Positions 1 to 10,638 of a stretch of 64,000 nt of DNA are shown piece by piece. A program made the position numbers and the translations under genes. The stretch's first letter is position 1. Every line of letters begins with the position of its first letter. The notes below the pieces were generated by a model. The model did not search any database, was not told the DNA's origin, and saw only the letters and a list, made by a program, of their open reading frames with translations. The stretch lies in assembly GCA_021292105.1 (NCBI GenBank), contig CM037870.1, positions 45,960,576 through 46,024,575 on the forward strand. Reading direction: 5' to 3'. The DNA comes from Anadara kagoshimensis (lineage: Eukaryota > Mollusca > Bivalvia > Arcoida > Arcidae).

Positions 1-1394
1 ACTTCAGTAGCTAAGTTACCACTCGCTGCATACATTCTGAATTTGTCGGTTCCAAGGTGTGAAAATAGATGATGGCCTTTCATTTTCCAAGAACTCTGCA
101 TTTGTAAAACCAGCGTTATTTTATGCTCCAGCCAAGATTCTTTCGCTTATATCAAGATGGTCAGTTCTGTGGTGGCAGAGAAAACTGGAGTACCCAGAAA
201 AAATACTGGCATTTGCTTTGCAAAAACTGATGGCCCCCATGTCATTGTAGCTGTTTCATAAAAAAGGACCGACTGTTCATTGCCATTAGCACATGCTAAA
301 TATTGCATTTGAAGTTAATTTTAGCTTCTTCATCAATAATAACTCGTGATGCATCAATATTAGTGAAATAATCTTGACCGGGATGTTTTATTCAGATAAA
401 AAGGGAGACCCATGGGCCTTTTTGCTCACCCGAGTACACATCCAATATCCTGATAATCATGTATACATACAAAGTTTATGGTATGTCCACGTAGTCATGG
501 ATGGACAATGCCTTATAATACATATGTACCATGAATACGTTCTGATTCTAGAATTGAGAATACATGTATAAAAATTTATCTTTAAAAGAAAATGATACCA
601 ATTTTATTTTTATAAATAATTTATTAATTAACTGGCATACTGTCTTGTAGATTCATACACCATATTGCATACATTAATACTCTTACATTACCGGTACATA
701 CAAAGTTATATATATATCTGATCACACGTAATTACAGAGTCTTAATTCATCATCAAAATTATCCTTTTACTAGCATTAGTATTACATATATAACTGTACA
801 TGTATATATAAATTTTGATATACACATTTGATGTGCAAATATTATACATGAACTGAAACAATATAACAGAACTCGGTATATATGTATGATGTCGTAAAAT
901 AAATATCGAATTTTAGGGATGAATTAATAATTGATAGGGTAACCTAGTAACTATAAAATAGACACATGTTTACAGATTAAATACTTAAACGACAGAAAAC
1001 AAATTTGAGGGTTCAAAATGAAATAAATTTTATAAAATGTTAATGTGATGTGCATAAAGTTTGATGTCAACAACAAACAACACAACAGGTTTAAGTGGAT
1101 AATAGCAGAGAGACTTGCTCTTTCAATACACATAGTCTCACACATCATCTACTTGAAGTTTTACAAGATTTATTTTTGTTTCGAGTTTTACCACATGTTT
1201 GGTTTGGAGATTTCTGATATTTTGTCATACAAAAACTAACTTTTGTTTGTTGATGATTTATTAAATTTCTAGAGGACTTGTGATGATAGACTTAACTTAT
1301 TACACTTTTGGTTACTACAGAAACATGATCACGATTAAGCGATCAGAATCACAACCAGAGCTTATGGTTGATACACGAGTGATTTATTTCATAG

Positions 1395-1620
1395 CAAATC
1401 TACAAGTTACAACTGAAATGGGATGTCATTTCAAGTGTCCCCCAAACGCCCCCCCCCCCCCCAAACGGACTCAACTGGGAATCCATGTTTTCCTAACCAT
1501 GTGCATGATCAAAATATAAATAGCCAGTGAAATATCTACTCCCTCCAATGACTGCTCCTGTAATGTTGTCATAAGAAATGGAGTAAACATTATATGTCCT
1601 CGTGCTTCATTTGTGGGACA
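1395..1620 (+). repeat. Interspersed repeat R, copy 1
   Basis: ATGGGATGTCATTTCAAGTG, AACCATGTGCATGATC, AAATAGCCAGTGAAATATC and GGAGTAAACATTATATG. Related copies at 27284-27500 and 29836-30060. Contains a 14-16-nt poly-C run near 1450. Confidence 0.65.
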
Positions 1621-2204
1621 GAATAACAAAAGGAGAAACCCCTACTAAGGGAAAAACAGCCTGTGATTTATAATTCCAGTTAAAAAAATGGGGATTGTTG
1701 TTACCGGTAAATGAAACAAATACATGTATTTACTATCAATATGATACAAATGTATAGTTCTATGTGATATCTGTATGTTAGAAACAACAGATATCTGAAA
1801 AAGTTGATAAATGGAAAACTACTATAATTTCAGATTAAATTGTAAAATTTGCATATACATGTATTACCATAGCATACCAGTACATACCAAGCTCAAAATT
1901 TATACATTTGTTAAATCGTCAATATAACCAACATTAATAAAGGTTGATCCTCTATGCAACTTCGCAGGACCAGAAATTACGATTCAACAGGACAAAGAGT
2001 ATTTACAATTTTACTTTATATATCTTTTAGTTGCAGGGTGGCATGCAGTGATAAAGCTTGGTAAACATATTTTACATATGGCCTTCTGGGTTTAATAAAT
2101 GATAACAATTCATCTCAAGTGATTCATCAATAACTCAAATATTAGGACAAAAATGAAATATGAAAAAAATGTGTGGACAAAATACTGACCATGTTATCAA
2201 TGAT

Positions 2205-2520
2205 TTTTGAAAAAAAAACAAAAAAAAAAAAAAAAAAAAAACAATACAATCCAACCTGCCTTAAAGGTCACCTGTATATAAGTGTCACCTGCTTATACTG
2301 GTCAGTAGAATTGTATTCCAATTGTTCTTTATTTATATTATTTAAACCTGTATATAAAGGCTACCTGCCCATAAAGGCCACTTTAACTGGTTTCCATGGA
2401 TGGCTTTATAGACAGGTTTGACTGTATTCATGATATTTGGGTTATTGACTTTTCACTGTGTCTATAATAATTCTTTCCGATATCACATGGGGAGTAGGGG
2501 GGGGGGGGGGGGTTGGTGGG
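2205..2520. repeat. Poly-A, dispersed repeat and G-run
   Basis: A-rich run at 2210-2241. 2265-2420 has CCTGTATATAAGTGTCACC and CCTGTATATAAAGGC with a TATAGACAGGTTTGACTG end; similar pieces occur near 19745-19890, 31615-31680 and 55017-55515. A 15-nt G run at about 2495-2512 within a G-rich stretch could form a quadruplex. Confidence 0.7.
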
Positions 2521-2810
2521 TGAGAGGGTATAAAACAAACATAAACAATAGTGCTTTAAGATACATTTTAAATTGTCAGAATTCATAGGACAAACATTTA
2601 CATATGGATACAATGAGATGATGATAATGAGGGTACAAAATGAAGGATGATGATTTTGTAATGTCAAAATAAAATAATATGACAATCAATGGCATAGCAA
2701 TACTTTTTATAACAAATATCTGAACTTTATATGACCATGTCTGAGGAAATACGTCCGAAATATACAGTAAATACCAACTTTACTTAAAAGTTAGGTCTGT
2801 TGTAGTTCGG

Positions 2811-3039
2811 CAAAACCTTGTTATGATTCTCATTGATAACTTTTCCACCTCAATTATCGCCATAGCAACCCTCGTTGTGATGCCCCTCAATAACGTTATC
2901 ACCACAGTGTTTTTAGTCCCAAATCTAATTCTTTTTTTTCAATATTTTCTTATAAATTTCCTCCATTTATCATTAAAGCCCTTTATAATACCAAAACCTG
3001 ACTGATCAAATAGTGACAATTAATCAACATTTTACTGTA
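2811..3039. mobile_element. Diverged copy of element F
   Basis: Shares CAAAACCTTGTTATGATTC at the left, CCTTTATAATACCAAAACC inside, and ATTTTACTGTA at the right with 14296-14466. A further piece starts with CAGTAAAATCTCATAATAAT at about 6683. Confidence 0.5.
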
Positions 3040-3817
3040 CATTGTATTTATAAAGCAGATGTGCTGTCTATAAATTTTGTATGAAGATCATTGTAATTAG
3101 AGCTACTTATGGTCTTAAAGCAAACAAAATCACAAAAAAGTTATCTTTTGCTAAAGGTCCAGCAAGGGGAACCTCTTCATGATGATGTTATATATGTAAG
3201 TGTAACTTCACATTTCAGTATACAATCTATGATTTACTGAAGGGCCCATTTTCAGACACTTTTCTCAAAAACACCATAGGATCAATATTTTTGTATATAT
3301 CTAATCATGAATAGAGTCTATTAAGGCCTTAACAATAGGGATAACTTCACAATAAGACCCCTGCATGGCCCCTTCAAAAATGAACAACGAATTCTCAGAC
3401 ATGGTCATAAAATATAATAATTCTTTTATGTCAAATGATATACTATTACAATTAAGATGATAGCAAATATTTCATTTAAGTCAACTCTCATCCTCATGAT
3501 ACTGGCATACTGATTGTAAAAAAAATTTATCTACATATACTTCTTAAACATACGGATTTCTTTCATAATTATAAGCAGGACATTAGATAAGGATGGAAAC
3601 AACCAATAATTAATTTGTTACTATGGTAACAAAGCACCAACAAGAAGCATTAGAATGAAAGACAACATAACAAAGGTCAAGGTTATTTAATACATCAGAA
3701 TTCTCCACCATGTTTGATTTTGATATAAAATTTTGAAAAAGACAAATGTAAATAAATGATGTCATAGCTATTTCTTGGCATTAAGAATGTCCCAATCAAT
3801 GATAATACTAATGTAGC

Positions 3818-3910
3818 TGTCTTGGTAGCTCAGCTGGTAGAGCACTTAAATATAGTGTGAATTCCTGGGCTCAATTCCCGGTCTGACCCTGAATTTTTTC
3901 CTTTCTGTTA
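3818..3910 (+). mobile_element. tRNA-like SINE head
   Basis: CTTGGTAGCTCAGCTGGTAG then AGCAC is a clear A box; GGGCTCAATTCCCGG is a B-box-like word, followed by TTTCCTTTCTGTTACAAAT. Too divergent in the anticodon arm to be a functional tRNA. Confidence 0.6.
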
Positions 3911-4204
3911 CAAATAGAAGTCAATTTGCAACTGATTTTATGTAACTGGAGTTACAAGATAAAATACTTTTTTTTAAGCCTCTTGCTGCCACATGGACAT
4001 ATGTGTCCTCTACTGGCAGCCTGCCATACGGACACATATGTCCTTTCAACGAAATTGACAACTCTAAGATAAAAGACGAAAATAAACTTAAAATCTTTTT
4101 TGTAAAATTATAACAAGAGGCCCATGGGCCTGATACGCTCACCTGATAACTAATGGCTAGCTGATAGATTTAAAGACAACATAAATACTAAACCCCAATG
4201 ACTT

Positions 4205-5035
4205 TTTTTTTACATCATGGTAACCGTTGTATCAATACCTACAACATTCTAGTATACATGCCTATACAATAAGTTAATAGTTTTCAAGATAATTAACCAT
4301 TTCAGTATTGTTTCACATTTGTGACCTTGACCTTTGAACCCATGACCTTTTTCTATACATCAAAATGATTGTTGTATCGATACCTACAACATTCTAATAT
4401 ACATGCCTATAAAAAAAGTTTATAGTTTTCGAGATAATTAACCATTTTGGTATTGTTTTGCATCTGTGACCTTGACCTTTGAACCCATGACCTTTTTCTT
4501 TACATCAGAATGATCGTTGTATTAATACCTACAACATTCTAATATACATGCCTATACAAAAAGTTTATAGTTTTCGAGATAATTAACCATTTCGGTATTG
4601 TTTCACATCTGTGACCTTGACCTTTGAACCCATGACCTTTTTCTATACATCAAAATGATTGTTGTATCAATACCTACAACATTCTAATATACATGCCAAC
4701 ACAAAATGTTTATAGTTTTCGAGATAATTAACCATTTCAGTATTGTTTCGCATCTGTAACCTTGACCTTTGAACCCATGACCTTTTTCTATACATCAAAA
4801 TGATCGTTGTATCAATACCTACAACATTCTAATATACATGCCTATACAAAAAGTTTATAGTTTTCGAGATAATTAACCATTTCAGTATTGTTTCACATCT
4901 GTGACCTTGACCTTTGAACCCATGACCTTTTTCTATACATCAAAATGATCGTTGTATCAATACCTACAACATTCTTATATACATGCCAAAACAAAATGTT
5001 TATAGTTTTCGAGATAATAATTATAATCAGAGGTA
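4205..5035. repeat. Six 145-bp tandem units with TGACCT half-sites
   Basis: The word GTTGTAT or GTTGTATC recurs at 4226, 4371, 4516, 4661, 4806 and 4951, an exact spacing of 145. Each unit contains GTGACCTTGACCTTTGAACC followed by CATGACCTTT, that is three AGGTCA-type half-sites on the minus strand. Units are well over 90 percent alike by eye. Confidence 0.9.
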
Positions 5036-5478
5036 AAAAAAAATAGGTCACGACCTTCACAATTGACCTTGACCTCATTATGAAGATACTAACAAGAAGA
5101 TGTCAAAACTGAAAACCCCATGTCATTATCTGGTCAAATAGTCAAGTTATAACAATTTGAAGCTATTTTACGATTTTTTCAAAATTAAACGCAAAAACGC
5201 GTAACCTATTTTTTATCAGAATTTCACAAAATGAACAAACTATAGGCTTAAGACCCTAGAGAAGCCAAATATCACATCAGATTTTTTCTCCAATCAGTAC
5301 TTTCGGAGAAGAAGATTTTTTAAGATTTTTGCACCCCTAGGTCACCTTGACCTAGTTATGGTAGCCATGGCAACGCCACGAACAAATCTGAATTGCACCG
5401 GCCCATATATACTTCTGACAAAGTTTCATTAAAAACTGTCTGGTAGTTTCAGAGGAGAAGTCGAAAATAGGTGTTAAC

Positions 5479-5535
5479 GACGCACGCACACACGCACACA
5501 CGCACGCACGCACGCACGCACGCACATACACACGC
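5479..5535. repeat. ACGC/ACAC microsatellite
   Basis: Alternating purine-pyrimidine run of CGCACACA and CGCACG words, part of the 4112-5583 element. Such a run could adopt Z-DNA. Confidence 0.9.
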
Positions 5536-5775
5536 TGCGCTATGCCATAAGCTCACATGACCTTCGGTCAGGTGAGCTAAAAATGCAAAATGTTGACTAT
5601 TGAGATCATAATCTACAATTAACTAATGACGTCATATGACTACAAATGCGTCTGATGTCATATTCTATTGTTGACATCATATCATTTCGCATTGTGAACT
5701 TCATTTTGGCACTGCCAATGTTGCTCTGAAATTTAATTTGGCAGCAAGAGGGTTAACAAAAATCAAGAGTTGAAT

Positions 5776-5932
5776 GGAGTAATGGTGTTGCAGAAACTGG
5801 AGTACCCAAAGAAAACTATCAATCTTCAGCAAGTGAATTGATAAATATTCTCGCACTAGGAGATGCTTGTACTGGAATTGAACCTAGATGCATAAGTCTA
5901 CATAAGACCACTTGGCCATCAATGCCTCTTAA
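5776..5932 (-). mobile_element. tRNA(Leu/Ser)-like SINE, Nin-DC-like core
   Basis: The minus strand reads GATGGCCAAGTGGTC, then GGTTCAATTCCAG (B box), CTCCTAGTGCGAGA, CTTGCTGAAGATTG and GGGTACTCCAGTTTCTGC. The same order of blocks is present at 23508. The last block resembles the conserved metazoan Nin-DC SINE domain, from memory. Confidence 0.65.
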
Positions 5933-6535
5933 AAATGTTGAAAACAATACAACTGTTGTTGCGAAATAGTTTTTGAACAAACTGCCTTACACCGGTTAGT
6001 TACATAGTAACAACGTGTTATTAAATGCTTCATTCTATACATTTTGATTATTTTGCTTTGTACAAGTTTTTTTTCTATTATTTCTTTTAATTGTGTTTTA
6101 TGCACCAGGAAAGATTCTTTCACTTATATCAAGGCAAAAGATTTTTCACAAGTGATATTCTTTCAAATTTCATGGCAGTACTAACAATTCACAAGTTCAT
6201 GGACGGATGAAAAAAATAAATTTGTGATATATGCATTTGAACCCATGGCCAAATATTTTGGTGAGGAATTTCTGATATATTAAATATGCCTTTACCACTG
6301 ATTTCTTTGTACAGCTCTATCACCATTAGTAACATAATAATATATCTAGAAATCTAATATTGCAAACGTCATCAGAAAAAAATTCACCAGTTTTATTTTT
6401 TCTGAGATCATGTGATTTAAGATGCTGTTTCCCGAGGCTTACATCCAACAAGAGTTCAGATTCCATCTTCTATCAGCCATTCCATGCCAGACATGTATCG
6501 TTAACACTGTCGTCACTGTAGTTTGATATGATTTT

Positions 6536-6617
6536 TTTATTTATTATTCCAGTCCTTTCTATTTCTTTGTGTAGTTTATAGCCCATGGAATGTCACCTCT
6601 TGTTGGTCCTTGTGGGA
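6536..6617 (-). other. Possible 3' terminal exon, candidate B, with RGD
   Basis: The acceptor TATTGCAG after an AT/T-rich tract is followed in phase 1 by PQGPTRGDIPWAINYTKK and a TAG stop at 6559-6561. Two overlapping AATAAA signals on the minus strand lie at 6536-6545. The RGD would be a possible integrin-binding motif. The very short 3' UTR and the distance from E33 keep this weak. Confidence 0.2.
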
Positions 6618-7366
6618 CTGCAATACATAAAATTAATTATTAATAAGTCGTGATGGATGATATCTGAAAATGCATGTACATTCAGTAAAATCTCATAATA
6701 ATGCCCCTAATTAACTTTGCCAACTTGCTCATCATCACAATATTATGAATTCCCATAGTCTGTTTATTCTATGTTTTCTTTTAATATAAGCCACCTAGCT
6801 GTGATTTATCAGCAAACTCCTTATTACCAAAGGTATTAAAGAATCTGAGATCCAGAAATGGTCTTCATACGGAACTTTGATTGGAACAATATATGAAAGG
6901 ATACCTCAAAGGTCAACATGTGAAACTGCAGCATGGTCTGTGTTTTTAAATTCAGAAAGCATTTAATCAACCAATAGGGTTAAGATGTCAAAGACTCCAG
7001 GATCAACATTGGCTGGAGTCTTTAGCTAAACAATGCTAAATATGACCAATTAAATGGCTACTGTCAGGTACCAAAGAAGTTACTAATATTAAATCAAGAG
7101 AACAAATGGATTGACTTTCTGGTAAGAAGGCACATGCTGAAGGTGTACAGTGCTGGTGTTGTCATGGCAATATATTTACCTTAAATGTGTACTGAACATA
7201 ATATAATTACAATGATTTATGCATATGCTGTTATCAGGATGGCAAACAGGCAATCAGACATATAAATATATATATATGATTTAAATATTTGATTAATGTC
7301 TAGAGAGATTAACGTCTACATGTTGCCATGTCTGCTTATATGCAGACCAATCTTATAAATGTTCTT

Positions 7367-7625
7367 TTATTTTTCCTGTTTGTAAAAAACATTTTCATTT
7401 ACATAACATAAATATTAGTAAACATGGTATAAAAAATCAAACTGATTATGATAAAACTAAAACAAATCCCTCCAACCTTAACAAATACATTGTTACATAA
7501 TAAAACACATTATGAATCTCATCTATAGTAGTTATTCCCTGGTTCTCCACATCAATATGAAGAATCAACCAAAAGCAAAGTTGTCCACTTGATGGCTCCA
7601 TCTTGCCACATGTGCATTTAGGTTC
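7367..7625 (-). other. Possible 3' terminal exon, candidate A
   Basis: The acceptor AATTGCAG at 7626-7633 followed in phase 1 gives Gly-Thr and then a TAA stop at 7618-7620. An AATAAA signal on the minus strand lies at about 7367-7372. This would end the protein two residues after E33 and make it secreted. Such a short coding part can arise by chance. Confidence 0.2.
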
Positions 7626-7799
7626 CTGCAATTCTAGGACAATATACAGATAGCATAGATAAATGCTGATCATGTCTTAATTAGGAATAAGCTTTACCAT
7701 TTAAATATATATTACTTTTTTACAAATCATGCTTCAGTGATGTCACGATAGAGAGGATAATTTTGAGGTGATTTGATAGAGTAAGAATACAATAGGTGA

Positions 7800-8005
7800 A
7801 ATGGGGGTTTGCTGCTGTTGCAAATGATTACCCCTAACATTTGTGTGGAAAACTTATTGCCACTGGATATGGGTTCATATTAGGTCACATTTTCCCATAT
7901 AATGAAAACTATGCTGTTCTGGGAACTTGCAACATAAATATTTTCCAAAATGTCCCACATAACATTAAAGGGTGTTGATCATGTTTTACAGCATCAAAAG
8001 CCATT
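7800..8005. mobile_element. TIR family C, copy 1
   Basis: Left ATGGGGGTTTGCTGCTGTTG; right GTGTTGATCATGTTTTACAG then CATCAAAAGCCATT. About 205 bp, degraded ends, same family as 12186, 24380 and 35916. Confidence 0.65.
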
Positions 8006-9536
8006 TGTGTCACCATGCAATGTCATCATATTTACATTCAGGTAAATTATATTTAATAATCAGACATAAACACAAATAACACCATTAATAAATAATAGTA
8101 TACAACAATAATAAACCAATACAGTAAAACCTGTCTAAACGGAAACCCTCCATCAGTATATTACAGGGCATGAGTTTTTACTAAACTTCGTAAGTTATGC
8201 AAAAAAAAATTATATATACTTACAAATTTTGTAAGTTCAAACTTAAGATACGACGTTTCGTAAAACGGATATTATTCTTAACTTATGTTTACAATAAAAA
8301 TCTTAACTAACGAAGCTTAGTAAAAGTCACGACTAGGCATGATATGATGGTTTGTAGCTGGATACATCATGTGACATTTAAATGGCTCCATCAAGATTTT
8401 AAATGAAGAGAAACTTTTTGGTATGAGACATTTAATTCTGTAGTAATATCTAATCAGAGCCAATGGTAACACAGTGAATAGTTCATTGGTAATTCTGTCA
8501 ATGGTTCCAAACCTCACTAAACCAAGTAAGTAAACTTATGTCCCTTGCATGTTCCTTGTACGTACACTGTCAGTAAGCTATAAAAGAACTGATGAAAGTT
8601 GTACATAGAAAAATCCAAATGTTTGAAATTTCAATATAAAACTTGCAATGGAACACTTTTTGATGGGGCCATTAATGAAAACATGAGGTGCCTGTACTTG
8701 TAGATATAAGTAATGTCAATATTTCAATAAATTAAAAACAGGTGTACAGTGTAGACAGGTTATACTGTAGTCACAATGATGATAAATAAAGATCAAAGTT
8801 CGGATATAGGATGTGTCGAGGAAAAACCAGTTTTTTATTTTTGTGATCTTATGAGAAAATCTGCACATAATATTAAGATTTTGTGTACATTTTCTTTGTT
8901 TAATCAAAAACTGAATTAGTTTCAGTTTGAACAAAAACATGAAATGGATTATGTGTTACCATCAAATGGCCCTCAAGTATGGTTTTTCCCCTGACGTGTC
9001 ACATACAGTATGAATCGGACCACAACAATGTATTCGCAATTATAGAGAACATAGTTGAATGACAACAGAGTTAAATGACACTGATCATGCTATTTTTACT
9101 ACTACTTACTGTCATAGATGATACTAAATCCCTAAATCAGTGCTCTAATGAAGAAATGAAATTAAAGAGAAATAGAAGATATTAAAGATAGACAGATGTG
9201 TGCATAGAAACACTAAGTATCATTCCAGAGTCGCCATTTTAAAACTAATTAAGTTTTGTTTGGTTTGAGGTAGCCTCTGTAGCAGTATCTATTCAGAGCA
9301 AATTAATGGTTGAAAGGTGTTTCTGCAGACTAAAACTATAAAAATGGCGTATTTCTGCCATGTTCTTTCAAAACAGCAATAAGACTTTTTTCTAATGATG
9401 TCACCATGACTTCATTAATAATTCAAACTGCTTTCCAATCCTTTTCAACATTTTTTTGAATAAAATATTGTTTAAATTAAATTAATAATTCAAACTAGAA
9501 TTAAAGTTTATTTTCCTAGTAAAGCAATCAATTACA

Positions 9537-10018
9537 GGCCCCAGTTTCATGATCATTTCTTAACTAAGATTTTGTGGAACTTAAATCTGGCAAATTTGAA
9601 ATCTGAATACCGTGAATGTATTAATTTACGCGGTGTTCTATTTTTATCGAATTTGCGGACATTCGTTTTATGCAAAAATTAATACTCAGCCAAAATCAAA
9701 TTATGCGTATTGTGTTATAATGCATATTTAAAAAAAGGCAAAAATTTTTTACTTCCAAGATACATGTATGTCTAAATTTCATATACATGTACCTTGAAAA
9801 TAAATACACACAAAATTAAATTCATTTACAGTAATTTTGTTAAGTGTTCAAGATATTCATGGATTTAAGGTGTAAATTTGAAGATCACTTAAGCTTATTA
9901 CATCTATATTCTAAATTTGTTGAAATCTTTTATCTGAAGAACCATAAATTATTGTAAAAATTTGTAAGATTTAACTTAAGGAAAATCTTAGTTAAGGAAT
10001 GTTTGAGAAACTGGTGCC
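9537..10018. mobile_element. TIR family B, copy 1
   Basis: Ends GGCCCCAGTTTCATGATC then TTTCTTAACTAAGATTTT and, inverted, AAAATCTTAGTTAAGG then AATGTTTGAGAAACTGGTGCC. 482 bp, AT-rich, no ORF. Contains a further repeat remnant around 9605-9720. Confidence 0.75.
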
Positions 10019-10111
10019 AGGGTCTTTATATTTAGGTTACCTTTCTATATAACATTTTTCATCTAATTTAATGACCTATAATTAATTCTTGTCAACAAAT
10101 TTTTTTAAAGT

Positions 10112-10411
10112 AACAAGAGGTCCATGGACCTTAACTCTCACCTGAGTATATGCCCCATATCTCCTGCAGAAGTTCAAAATAATTTACATGAGACTGACAA
10201 AATTTTCTCCAGTTTGAGCCCAATGGCAAGAGATTTGCAAATGATTTACAGTTGAATCTCATTATCTCCAACATGGATATCTTGAACTTCCAGATTAATT
10301 GATTTTTTTATCCATTTCCCTATGGAGTTTGAGATAACGAGATTAAACTGTACTTGTCCTATAAACACTATATCTAAATTAGATGAGGCCTTTTGCTCAG
10401 GTGAGCTAAAA
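10112..10411. mobile_element. Short copy of the AACAAGAGG...GTGAGCTAAAA element
   Basis: Left end AACAAGAGGTCCATGGACC then CTCTCACCTGAG; right end CTCAGGTGAGCTAAAAA. 300 bp, no ORF. It lacks the 145-bp tandem units of the 4112 copy. It lies in the intron or flank just downstream of E33. Confidence 0.75.
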
Positions 10412-10503
10412 AGTTAGTATAAAGAGAAAGCTATGTATTCCAAGTATAGAATATCCACATGCAGATTTCCGAGTATTTTACAGTAAAATATTAAAGACAT
10501 TAC

Positions 10504-10638
10504 CTTCTAAATACTGGCAATTTGGTCCTATATATCCTCTTTTACATTTACAGGAACCCGAAATAGTATCACATTTACCACCATTATCACAGTTACAAAA
10601 ATATTCACAATTTGGTCCATATCTACCATGTCTACACT
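10504..10638 (-). CDS. E33: last recognised MEGF-type EGF exon
   Basis: The 135-nt exon is phase 1-1. It encodes [14 protein letters not shown], then [15 protein letters not shown] and [15 protein letters not shown]. The donor is GAAG followed by GTAATG, so translation continues into at least one more exon. None of the downstream sequence gives a convincing transmembrane or cytoplasmic exon. Confidence 0.88.

Larger units (their letters stand above)
1..4111. other. Flank without recognisable exons
   Basis: AT-rich. Apart from repeats R, F, the G-run block and the SINE head at 3818, nothing coding was seen. 152-205 has a minus-strand TGGGTACTCCAGTTTTCTC word typical of a SINE core. 3213-3410 resembles 25290-25430 (ATTAAGGCCTTAACA, GGCCCCTTCAAAAATGAAC). 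Whether the gene extends into this region is unknown. Confidence 0.5.
4112..5583. mobile_element. TIR element, AACAAGAGG...GTGAGCTAAAA type, 1.5 kb
   Basis: The left end reads AACAAGAGGCCCATGGGCC then CGCTCACCTGA; the right end reads TCAGGTGAGCTAAAA. CTCACCTGA and TCAGGTGAG are inverted. The interior holds six 145-bp tandem units, an AC/CG microsatellite and no ORF of size, so it is non-autonomous. A second, 300-bp copy with the same ends is at 10112. Confidence 0.75.
5933..10503. other. 3' side of the gene, terminal exon not resolved
   Basis: Contains two weak terminal-exon candidates (6617 and 7625), TIR elements at 7800, 9537 and 10112, and otherwise AT-rich unique sequence. No hydrophobic transmembrane-like exon in phase 1 was recognised. 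Confidence 0.4.

Noticed and set aside
3818-3890. Functional tRNA gene
   Set aside because: A-box and B-box-like words are present but the anticodon and acceptor arms do not pair; better explained as a SINE head. The same applies to 17583, 17828, 18984, 39575 and 63795.
5479-5535. CRISPR-like or regulatory array
   Set aside because: Simple microsatellite within a transposable element.
7446-7673. 75-codon minus-strand frame beginning with KCTCGKMEPSSG as an extra Cys-rich exon
   Set aside because: It is phase 0, incompatible with the phase-1 exit of E33, and has no EGF spacing.
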